Shown here: one piece after another, positions 34,702 to 44,916 of the stretch
Numbering within the stretch: position 1 is the first letter of the stretch
Layout of the letters: the number at the start of each line of letters is the position of its first letter
Assembly: GCA_037355855.1 (NCBI GenBank)
Contig: CM074760.1
Location: forward strand, 798,501 to 862,500
DNA from: Pseudo-nitzschia pungens
Taxonomy: Eukaryota; Bacillariophyta; Bacillariophyceae; Bacillariales; Bacillariaceae
DNA length: 64,000 nucleotides
Direction of reading: 5' to 3'
The notes under the pieces: model-generated
What the model was told of the DNA's origin: nothing
Databases searched by the model: none
The model's input: the letters and a program-made list of their open reading frames with translations, nothing else
Position numbers and translations under genes: made by a program

Positions 34702-35862
34702 GAAACTCTACACATCGATCGAAACTATTGTGAATCCTCGATACCATCGTCATTCACACAACTATTCTTGTTGTAATTTTCTTAAGGGGGAGGTACACTC
34801 ACGGTAGCGAGGGGGATACGAGTCACGGTGATTGCCATATACTCGGACACGAGCTATTTTTCGTTGCAGTTTCGTGGACGACGCCCGTGGTATCGAGGGG
34901 GTGCAGGGATCATCGACGGTAGTCGTTCACTAAAATTGCGAACCAATTTCTTATTAGAACTTCTTAGACGCTACACGCAAGTGCCGGAGTTGCGAACGAT
35001 CGCGATTCTCATGCACTCCATCACGGCGTGAACTATTGTTTTCGTTGCAAATAATACCAAACTTCAAATTGCGGTTCTCTTCTCGAAGGTTGTCGTATTC
35101 GGCTCCAGACGCTTTCTCCCTCGGCAACTCTCGAATTCCGCTCGTAGTTGTTGCACCGACGCTGCGTGGTGCCCCCAAAGCACAAGAAATACTTCGTTCA
35201 CAGTAATCATACGGTAAGGTTACTGTGCACAATGAATAGAATAGATTGAATGACGCAAAACATGAAGCTAAGTCACAAGCATAAGAAAGATTGCTTTCTC
35301 TGCTCACTGCTTTCGATGCAAGATGCAAGTAAGGCTACGGTAGTGCTAAAAAATACTGTACCGTACACATAGTATCCATACGTACAGTAATACGGTGCAA
35401 TGAATACAATGAATAGAAACAAAAAATAAGTGGGAGAAAATGGCACTTCGTGATTCATTCATCAGTAAGCTTAACCTTAGTTGACTTCGTTGTAATTATT
35501 TTTTCTGAGAAGCATCGATATCGTTCCCACTGAAGTTAGCCCCAGTCCATTGCATCGTCGTATCTGTTTGCTCTGTCTCCAAAGACTCCGATCACCGCGT
35601 TCGGCAAGATCGAATTCGCCAACCATCAAATCAAATCAAATCAGATCAGATCACATCTGATCGAATCAAACAATACACTCGAATCGAGACCGAAAATCGA
35701 GACCGAATCAGAGTTCCGTATCGATACGTTTCATCCCTTCGATGCATCGTGGAAACTCGGACCACGCCCACCCTCCCCGCTGTTGTGAGCCACCGCCCCA
35801 TTTTTAACCAAAAATTGATCCCGTTTGCGAGCGAGCAAGCAAGCAAAGGAACAAAAGCACCC
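34702..35862. other. Spacer between paralogues A and B
   Basis: No gene seen. It carries an ACGGTAAGGTTACTG word at about 35212 and an (AATCA)n/(GATCA)n run at about 35625-35665. The last ~110 bp are in the same open frame as the next gene but lack an ATG. Confidence 0.55.
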
Positions 35863-36079
35863 ATGCCGTTTCCACCGAGTCGACGCCGACCACCCCCTCG
35901 CAGGGGAGATCGCCCGGGAACGAAGCGCCCTCTTCCCGTCTTTCGCCTGGATGGCATCCGAACCATTGCTCCGCCGGAAGATCCCAAAAAAAACAGCACG
36001 GGAATGGGATCGAGCAGAGACGAAGACATAACCGGCGCCAACCATCGGAGCAACGGCAACAGCAGCAGCAACAGCAACG

Positions 36080-36123
<44 letters not shown>

Positions 36124-37050
36124 GCACGGGCGGACCCGAACGGTATCGTAACTGCGGCAGCAATCGAAACCGCGCCGGAGGCGACGAGATTGCCCGCAAG
36201 GATTTCCACTGATTCCGAGAACAACGCGACCGGATCCACGAATTCGACCGGACCGAAATCTGCGATACAGCAGCGGATTGGAACCAATCTCCAAGTTCCG
36301 GGCAACACCACCCCCGCAGCAGAATCTACTGATCCCGCAGCGCCGCAAACGCCCTCCCACAAGGACGCGAACGAGCGGCATCGCTGCAACACGGACGAGG
36401 CCATCAAGGACGAGTGTTCCTCGGAATCACCATTGCAATCGCACAAAGAACAACAACAACAACAACAACAACAACGACACGAACCGGAAGAGGACGGTCT
36501 CTGGTGGATCCACACAGATCCGCACGTTCTGGAAGGCTGGCTCCTGAAGCAGCTCGACGCCATGATTGGCGCTGCGGAACGCGAGGAGGAAGGCTATCTC
36601 ATGGGAGTTTGGGACGAGCGCATATTGATGCGGCAGCTCCTGCAGGGGATCGAGGCCGCCGAGACCCGGCAGGAGGATAATGGCGAGGACCACGAAACGC
36701 AACAACCCAATGAACACGATACGGCGGAAGCCATGGAAGTAGACGACGAGGAGGAGGGTGACGAGCGACAAACACAGAGTCAGACACAAAGTCAGACACA
36801 ATTGCATAACAGACAAGAACCGGAACCCGAAGATCAAGAACAGGTCACATCGGATGAGATGGAGTACGACAAGAAGGAGGACGAACGTATTCTGATGCAG
36901 CATCTCTTGAACGTGATCCGGACCGCCGAAGACAAGCAACGCCGTAACAGCGACAATGACGATGACGACGAAGAAACGGAAACAGCGAAAGCCGCGGGGG
37001 AGGGGGAGGTCGAACGTCATCACAAAACCAACAAAACCACTGACAACTAG
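35863..37050 (+). CDS. Acidic low-complexity protein, likely 5' part of paralogue B
   Basis: Single frame, 395 residues from the first ATG at 35863 to TAG at 37048-37050. It starts basic and Pro/Arg-rich (MPFPPSRRRPPPRRGDRPG), then has a run of Asn/Ser from (AACAGC)n near 36055-36123 and a Gln run at about 36450-36477. Two similar helical blocks follow: DERILMRQLLQGIEAAETRQ and DERILMQHLLNVIRTAEDKQ. The end is strongly acidic. I recognise no family. The strand, the spacing and the continuing Glu/Lys-rich theme suggest this is the N-terminal part of paralogue B, cut off by the first of its frame changes. It could also be a separate gene. No similarity to the N-terminus of A is visible. Confidence 0.55.
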
Positions 37051-40000
37051 TCTCGAGAGCAACACTGTCGAAACCGCAGACGACGTCACCAATCGAAACA
37101 ACGAGAAGGAACTTGTCGAGAACGGAGCCGCAAATGCAACCGAGTCCGTTCCAGGAGGAGGAGAAGGAGAAGGAGAAAGCAACCGCCAAGAGAAAGACGG
37201 TGGAGAAAGGTGCCAACACTCTGTCTGAATCTATTTCGGAGGGTGATTTACAGAAAACAACTGGCAAAAAGGGAACTGGAGAGAAAGAAACCAGCAATGC
37301 ATCCGAATTTGTTGGAGAAACAGGAACTTCCGAGAAAGACGCCAGCAAGTCAACCGAATTGGTTGCGGAGGGTGGGACACAAACAACGATTAGGTGAAGA
37401 AAGATCTACAGAGAAAGAAACCAGGACTCTGTCTGAATCTGTTGTGGAGACTGAGAAACAGAGAGCGACTGACAAAACGGGAACTCGACCGAAAGAAGCG
37501 AGCAATGTCACAGGAACGGGAACTCGCGAGAAAGACGCCAGCCAAGCCAACCGAATACTTTTGCGGAGAGCGAGAAACAGAAAACTAATGGTCAAAAGGG
37601 AACTGCAGAGAAAGAAACCAGCACTCTGTCTGAATCTGTTGGGGAGGGCAAGCAACTGAAACCAACCGGCAAAAAGGGAACTGCAGAGAAAGAAACTAAC
37701 GATGCATCCTGAATCTGTTCGAAAAGAAGGAGCTGCCAAGAAAGATGCCAGCAAGCCAACCGGATCTTTTGCAGACAGTGAGAAACAGCAAATGATTGGT
37801 CAAAAGGAAACTACAAATAAAGAAACCAGCAACATGTCCAAACCTATTACGGAGAGTGAGAAAGCAAAAGAAACGAGAAAATTGGCAACTGTAGAGGCAG
37901 AACCAAGCCATGTGTCCGAGTCTGTCGCAGAGGATAAGAATGCGAAAGAAAATAGAAAAAAGCAAACTACGGAGAAAAAAGCTACCGATGAATTTGGTTC
38001 TATCGCAGAGCACGAGAAAGCGAAACAGAACGGAAAAAAGAGAGCGTTGGAAGCTGCGAATGCAATCCATAACAAAAACAGTAACAACGGCGAAAACAAT
38101 ACCAGCCACGAGAAAGCACAGGATTTGGCGCTGGAATCAGACACGGAAAGCGAAAATTCGGACGCGCTGTTGGAAATTGTGAGTCTGAAAAAACGAAAGA
38201 CGGTTTCTTCCGAGAATACAAATGCACAAATCCTGGAGCGGTTAGAAGAAAAGATCGCAAGATCTGCCGCACATCATCGGAAAAAGCTGGGTGGTCGTTT
38301 GGAGGCGCAGAACGAGAAAGGAGACCCGGGGGGTACGGGTGCATCGAAAACTGCTGCGACTATTACTACTGCAACTCCATCTGCTTCTAAGGAGACGATT
38401 GCTGCTCCCGGAGAGGGAAGCAAAAAAGACAGGACCAATCGAGATGAAGAGCAACGGTTCAAGATCAAGAAAATTCGACAAGCGCTCCCAAAGTGGCTTC
38501 CGGGCGGAGGAAACAAGAGAACACTCTTGTTCACGCGGGAAGACTTTGAATCCAGCGTTATTGGATCCGTTCAGAGCCAGATTCCCAGGGCCATCCGGGA
38601 CAATCCCAAGTCTCTTATGCACATTAAGATCCTCGACACGCACCCCGATGACGAGCATTCCTATCTGCTAGAAGCCCACGCGACGGACAACCACAGGGGC
38701 CTGGATTATCTCAGGATCACCACCGAGGGCTACGTGCGATCGAAACTCTCCGCAGCAAATCTCAGGCTGCTACTGGAGGACGGGGCCTCTCTAGAACTCG
38801 ATGTCTCCCTGTCACTGCGAGAACCCATCGGCGTGAGCTTTTCCAAGTTTTCGGTCATCAAGGCGTCGAAAGTCAAAACCTCAAGAAAAACTAGTGTGGA
38901 TCAGAATGGCGCCTCCAGAGTCCCCGGGATTTGGATAAAATCGGTCCCACCCGACGGGGGATTGGCCAAGGCCCTGGGCGGACAGGAGGTATTTGATTAC
39001 GGATCCGCCGTCCTGGCTGCGGACGGGGTGCCCGTGTCGGATCCCCTCGACCTTCAAAATTTGCTGATTGCCGCCAAACAGGACGATAAGCGCGACTCGA
39101 TCGTTTTGACGATCTGCCTCGCGAGGAATTGTCGCCTGGACACGGTCCTCCCAAAAGAAACCCTGGTGAGGAAGTTTTCCATCCGGCGACGGGACGGGGC
39201 CTTGTACGATCCCGGGGCGAGGGACGATAGCCCCGAAACGAGGCCGAGGAACGAGGATCAGACGCTGGAAACTGAGACAGTAGCAGAAAAGCCGAGTGAA
39301 GTTGTCGAAGCGACCGCAAGCAGTGGACCAGAAGAAAATGCTTCCAGTCAACGCAAGCCTGTTCTTTCAACGCAGCCTGCAGCGGTCCGTGGCGCATTGG
39401 AGAACACGTCAATGCCAACACCCACGATAGAAGCAGCGGCGGCATCCTTGCAACAAGCAGCTGGCAAAGGAGCATTAACAGGAGTAGGAGGCGATTCTGA
39501 CAACAAGAATAACCATACGTCGAAGAGTGCTGCGATGTCAGTATCCCAACCACCGTTCGCATCCGATAAAGCAAAAACAGGGACATCGACGGAAGCTGTA
39601 GGCGGTGATGAGGTTGCAGGCCAGACGAAGACATCTTCCTCGAAACAAGCCACCAACACTATGGAAGCTGAGAAAGACGATACGAAAGTCAATGGCCATG
39701 ATCGACCGAAACCTGATTGTAGCTCACATGGTAACAAGGATGGCACCCGATTGAATGACGATCCAAACAAAACCGATGAGGGAAAACAAAGAATCGGAGA
39801 ACGAAGAGCTGCAAAGCGAAACGCCGTTGACAAATACGGGCATCGGTGACCCAAGTATCAAGGAGGACAACAGCATCATTCCCGTACCCGATGGCAGTGG
39901 GACAAAGAAAAATAATAGGCACAATCCCAATCATCGTGTTGGATATCAGTGATGACGATGACTCTCAGGTTCCGTCTTCGAAGAACAACAACGTGGTTTC

Positions 40001-40197
40001 TTTTCCTGAAACGGGAGACAATCTAGTGGATACCGACGACGAAAACCAACCAGCGGGGAAAGGAGGTAGCAAGAAGACAACCAAAACGACTGTAAAGAGT
40101 CCATACTATTACTTTGAACAAAAATACAAAGACCTCATTGAACTCGACTTCAAAGATACGAAAATACCGGAAAAATTTGTTTGTTTCCACATGTGGG
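37049..40197 (+). pseudogene. Paralogue B, 5' and middle part, frame-disrupted
   Basis: Paralogue of protein A without its Cys module and CW finger. The longest open piece, 37702-39849, carries the Glu/Lys repeat and then the segment matching A's first PDZ-like region: PKWLPGGGNKRTLLFTREDF, HSYLLEAHATDN, LLLEDGASLELDVSLSLRE, WIKSVPPDGGLAKALGG and YGSAVLAADGVPVSDPLDLQ. Beyond it the frame moves twice more to reach IPIIVLDISDDDD, which has the form of a SUMO-interacting motif, and FEQKYKDLIELDFKDTKI, which starts the new Cys-rich domain. Frame order along the gene is 1,2,0,1,2,0,1,2,0,1. The changes nearest 37151, 37392-37395, 37543, 37556, 37710 and 40197 are well placed by repeat or paralogue alignment. 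Those near 37048, 39780 and 39900 are less certain. It is either a decaying gene, a gene with programmed shifts, or sequence carrying base errors. Confidence 0.6.
37085..38070 (+). repeat. Coding minisatellite, ~75-78-bp unit, ~25-residue repeat
   Basis: About a dozen diverged copies. The translated consensus is roughly KKGTAEKETSNxSESVxE followed by xEKQKxTG. Copies at 37.6-37.7 kb are nearly identical at the DNA level (GGAACTGCAGAGAAAGAAAC), while those after 37.8 kb are more diverged. The reading frame of the consensus jumps several times between 37.05 and 37.71 kb and is stable afterwards. Confidence 0.8.
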
Positions 40198-42546
40198 AAG
40201 CAACACCAAACAACTATTGGCAGGTGGTGCGACGACGAGTGCAAGTGTCACATGACTCTCTCCAGCGCATTTGCGAACAACGTGATTCAAAGACAAATTG
40301 GAAAAAAGTTGTCGAGCGATTCGTCGGATCAGAAAACCGCCATGGAGGAAGATCTGAAGAAAAAGACTCGAGGAATTTTTCTTTATTTTTTCCCAAGGTT
40401 CATTGGCAAATTGGCAAAGGAATATCCAAACGAAACGGGAATCGATTTGATTCAGAGGTTGAGGAATATGTGGTCTTTGCATCAGCGAACTCGAGTCAAC
40501 GATGGCTTGTACGGGATACGTTGTAACGAGGATTGTTCATGCGAAGACCACTGGGAGAGCACGTTTACAAAGGGTGACAGCACTAGGTCCGAAACGACCC
40601 CGGTGACAGAGACGTTTGATCGCGGTTCTTCCTCTTTCCAGGTTACCAAGAAACGAACCGCACAGTTTGCCTCTTTCCAGAAGGATTCGCCTAGCACACG
40701 GAAAAAGATGCGCCAAATCGAGGCCCGTCCATCTTTTCTCAGTGCTATCGTAGAACGGCCATTTGAAGTTGTATTTGATGCGTCGCGACCTCTTGGATGT
40801 TATTTTAGAACAGAATCAGGTCAAAATGGTCAGCAGAAATGCGTGCTCTACTCGAAATATTACAACGGGCCACTGTTCAGTGATAATAGGTTGAAAGTGG
40901 GATCCCAAGTTATGGCTGTGATGGTTGGAGAATATCGTAATGAAATTTCAAACCATTCGCAACTCCGTGACTATTACAGGAGTGCAAACAGGAAACGACA
41001 GAATCTGCGTCTAATTTTTCAGAACAATCATTCTTCTAAATCCGAACCTGCTTCTGTCTCAAGGACGAACTGGAAAAAAAATGGGGCCTGGATCGGCAAA
41101 GAGCGAAATGGGTGGGGCGGAGGAGCCTCGTATCAACATCAGCAACCAAAAGCATACGCTATGCACACGGTCAACAGAGAGAATACCGTGATTGGAAGAG
41201 CGAGACAGCCTTGGGACAACGATCGTTCTTTTCTGAGGTCACCCGAGAATCATGGATTTCCGTTCTCACCAAGCCCCAGGTCTGAATGGCAACCCAGACC
41301 TACACGGCCAAACAAGTCTCTTAGAGTGGTGAGTTTGCCCGGGCAAAATCAATTGGTGGATGCGATTCGAAACAGAACGTGCAGAGATTTGGTTCATGTA
41401 CTGGAGAATGGACCCGAGTTTGGCAGTGAGTTTGTAGACCAAGTACTAAAGCCTCAGAACGTTTACCTCACGAACGAACTCAAAAAGATGAATCCTCATT
41501 CCCCTGTCTTCAACGAGATGGAGGCGAAAAAGAAAGTTGTGAAGTTATACATAAATAGTGCATATGTTATAGACAAGGCAATCTCGTTGCGGCGCTGGTC
41601 TGCAGTGTCGATTGAGCTGAAACATTTGGATCTTGATGACGTTGATCGACCTGGAAGTGGATACAGGAGCGATGTGATTAGCACTGCAGTGAGGATGAAA
41701 TGCCCGGATTCTGAGTTAGGTCGTCTTCCGGTTCAAAAAGGAACTGACAGAATTGACTACCCGCCAAATCGCTTCTCTACACACAACAACTACGCGGCAG
41801 CGTTTGAGAATAGGCGAATCGAAATAGAGATTGCAAGAGGTGATCCCGAGAACGATCGTTTCCTACCGCAAATGCTCGGTGCGTTTGAATTGACATTGGA
41901 TGAGATGGAACAAAAAGGGTAAGATTTGTGTACGAGACAAAAAAATGTTGTGCATTGGGTTGCAATTATTGCACGTTGGTCCAGTAGTGATGCAATGAAA
42001 TTCATTTGTATTCTTTTTTCTCGTCTAACGATGCTACATCGTGTGCCCAGTCCACCGGATGGATCTTGGTTCGAGATTTCGAAACGATCGGAAACAGTTG
42101 GTACGATTGGTATTCTTGTACGAAGAAGGAGTGCAGACTTGGAATACGTAAAAACCAAGAAACAAGAGATTGAAAACTCGCTGAAGATCCAGATTGAAAC
42201 GGTCGAGCGATTCAACAAAGAATACAGTCACCGATTGCATGCAACTCTGACTTCTAATGTGCGCGGTATCAATGGGATTCCACTGCTTTACGCTGCCGTT
42301 GAGGTGGTGGCCAACCCGTCTCTGATTGCAAGAATCTTGCGCTCTGGTGCCGATCCTACACGACAATCGAATCTGTTTTCTCATATTACCCCTCTGGAAT
42401 TGGCACAGAAGCAATACGAGCGATGCGTGAAAAAGGCTCAGGGTGCTCAAGATTCGGGCCGCAGACAGGCTCTGGATCAAAAATGTGCCGATGCGAAGGG
42501 TGTACTGGATATGCTAAAACACGCTTCGATTCGGCAGCATCGTTGA
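40198..42546 (+). CDS. Paralogue B, intact 3' part
   Basis: Two exons, 40198-41918 and 42051-42546, joined by a 132-bp intron with GTAAGA and CCCAG ends. It matches protein A in order. It has the rest of the Cys-rich domain (WCDDECKC, KKTRGIFLYFFPRFI, CNEDCSCEDHW), then the second PDZ-like segment (FEVVFDASRPLGCYFRTES...VMAVMVGEYRNE). A conserved block follows (LVDAIRNRTCRDLVHVLENG; ISLRRWSAVSIELKHLDL), and last an ankyrin-like segment (LLYAAVEVV...ILRSGADPTRQ). It ends about 60 residues later at TGA, without the CCCH-like motif and His-rich tail of A. The intron lies at a different place than A's intron, roughly 45 codons further on. The long open frame and intact splice sites argue against old decay in this half. 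Its frame is reached from the upstream part by one extra base at 40197. Confidence 0.65.
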
Positions 42547-42595
42547 GAGTGGGAGAATTTTTTTTGGGTTTCTACTAAAATCTGTTCTAGGTTTG

Positions 42596-43474
42596 CTAAG
42601 AAGACTTCAATTTTGAAGACGATTCTTTTGCTGTTAGCTTCCATGTGACAACGGAAGCGTAAAACAAGGTTTCCATCAAGTACGCTGGATACCAACTATC
42701 CAGGTCGTCGAGGACGTAGACATCGAATCCAACATAGAAATATGCGAAAGAGCCATAATTGTGATAGTTGTGGAACAAACTCCATATTCGTGAATAGCAA
42801 TAGGCAGTCAGGATCACGGGCCACGTGAAAATCGTCTCGTGATCATCTGGTTTCTCTTGGTTGGGATGCGTCTCGGTATCTCTCTTGCTGCTCTTGTATT
42901 TTCGCCAGAAATAATAGGTCAGGAGGGGGTGGCCCAACAGATCCAAAACATGAGACACCAACATGGCCAGCAACGAATGCGTCGACGCGAAATCCAAGGT
43001 CCCATTCACACTCGCCGTCGCATTCAACGCATTGTTGCTGTCGTTTCCGACACCGTGGGTCGCTTCGCCTTCCTCCAGCAGCATGTATTTTGTGAGCGCG
43101 GCGGGCATGTTCTTGTACAGAGCGTCAAAGAACCGGCCGTGAACGACCAACTCGTAGACCAAGCAGGCGTACCAACCCATGCAGATGGAGATCCCGCTCA
43201 GGATCAAGAACTTTTTCACGAACCTGGAATGCGTCAGCACGTAAAAGACCGAAGCCCAGTGAAACCAAACCGTAAATCCCCTGTTCACGTACAGCGACGA
43301 CGGAAAGATCGAAAACACGGTAGCCATGACAGCGAGTGCGACGGATGGGTGGAGGGGATACACTTTTCGAAGCAACAACGCATGGCCCCCGCCAGAGCTC
43401 GCGGTGGTGTCGCTGGAAGGAGAAGAGGACATCGCAATCGCCGCTGTCTTGTTGGTTTGTGTTGGACCGCACAT
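42596..43474 (-). CDS. Multi-pass membrane protein, unknown family
   Basis: Single exon, 292 residues from ATG 43474 (MCGPTQTNKTA). The open frame extends upstream but has no further ATG. About six hydrophobic segments are visible: VALAVMATVFSIFPSSLYV, VWFHWASVFYVLTH, FLILSGISICMGWYACLVYE, LLAMLVSHVLDLLGHPLLTY, WPVILTAYCYSRIWSLFHNY and a last one around YLMETLFYASVVTWKL. A hydrophilic loop with NGT/NAT sites lies between segments three and four. Conserved-looking His, Trp and Tyr residues (HNYHNYGSFAYFYVGFDVYV) sit near the C-terminus. I do not recognise the family. The 3' end faces the end of paralogue B only 50 bp away. Confidence 0.68.
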   Translation of the reverse strand: MCGPTQTNKTAAIAMSSSPSSDTTASSGGGHALLLRKVYPLHPSVALAVMATVFSIFPSSLYVNRGFTVWFHWASVFYVLTHSRFVKKFLILSGISICMGWYACLVYELVVHGRFFDALYKNMPAALTKYMLLEEGEATHGVGNDSNNALNATASVNGTLDFASTHSLLAMLVSHVLDLLGHPLLTYYFWRKYKSSKRDTETHPNQEKPDDHETIFTWPVILTAYCYSRIWSLFHNYHNYGSFAYFYVGFDVYVLDDLDSWYPAYLMETLFYASVVTWKLTAKESSSKLKSS

Positions 43475-44916
43475 TTTATTTCTGTTTCCCGACTTCTTCC
43501 TTTGTGGTTTTCCTTTATCTTCTCGATTGGAAGTGGTGATAATAGACAAATAATAATAATGATATGGTAGATCCACTGGATTCTCCCTCTTTCGTCTTGT
43601 TTCTCTGACGATAAAGTGCGTTCCGGCTCCTGTCTTTGCCTCATCCGGAATCACCACATAAAACGGGGATTCCGTTCCCAAGAAAGATTCGGCATCGGCA
43701 TTTTCGCCTTGCGTCGAATTCAAAAAAAGGCTGCCTGGGAATTACAGTGTAGCGGTAAACCTGATGGCATGACAAGCAAAAAACACTGGTACGAGTAATA
43801 ATTCAAACGCTCAAAAATTGGAGTAGAATAGAAACACGTGGTAACCTTACGGCAATTCACACTTTCGCCTCGATTATTTTATGAAGATTGGTTGGACAGG
43901 TATTTTAGGCTTATGTGCGAATACAACCAGTACCGGTATGTGTCGGAATGTTAGGACGAGTTGCCAATATATGGTAAGTTATGACAACCATTACTTCGTA
44001 GGTTGATTAGTAATTACGCTAAGGTTACTGAAGCCTTTCATAAGAAGACATGCTGACAAGCATTGTGTTCGCAATCGTTTTCATCTTCAGGCAAATACGA
44101 ATAGTTTTCAACAAGCAACAAGCATATCAATCTTTGCCATACTCCAACACCAGTATTGCTGACAAGATAGAGGAGCCCCAATCCTTTCTACTAGTGGTGT
44201 GGCCTGTTTGTGCCTTCTAATTCTTGTATAAGAATGGATGAGGATGAAGAAGCAGCACTTCTAGTAGTAGCAGTATGCATCCAGCAACAGTCACCACTTC
44301 TCCACATACCAGCAGTAGTAGTACTCGTACTAGTATTATTGCTACTAGTAGTACTAGTATTCTTGTTATTGAAATTGCAGTCCTTCTGAATCGAACAATA
44401 AGAAACATACTACTATGATTGGAGGGAAGCAGCTCTATGGCACTAAAAGTAGTAGTCCATTGTAGAAGCAGGTGAGCTGCCAGCATTCTTCAGCATTGGC
44501 AGAGAATTCTCTCATTCAAAAGTACGAGTAATTACTCTGTATGTTATCGGCATGTAAGGATGAACGGTCTTACAGTTGATTTGAAAAAGGGGAATATGTG
44601 TGTTAGTACGGAGGGGAGAATGAAACGCACTTCTCATTCACGACCAGCAATTTCAATCGTTGGATCGTCGTTCATGCCGTTTCCGCCGTCTCTTTCATCT
44701 TTTTGTGGGAAAAATCCATCATGAAAAATCCAAACAAATTGCACATCCGACTTCCGACATCCCAAATCCGACGGAACACCCGATCCGTCTTCCATCAGTC
44801 CTTCAGCGAGTACACGTACGGTACCGGTTGCAATAGGTTTCCAACAACGACAACAAAACGCTTGTTGGAGAAAACGAACCACGAGCCACACGCCACACGA
44901 GACAAACCGCCGTCGA
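43475..44916. other. Intergenic region with CTAGTAGTACTAG tracts
   Basis: No gene seen. AGTAGTAGTACTCGTACTAG-type tracts lie at about 44310-44360 and a GTAACCTTACGG word at about 43840. The last few hundred bases are the likely promoter and 5' leader of the translin-TRAX gene. Confidence 0.55.

Noticed and set aside
37210..37659. 150-codon frame as a separate gene
   Set aside because: It only captures one frame segment of the paralogue B repeat, with the consensus leaving it at 37543.
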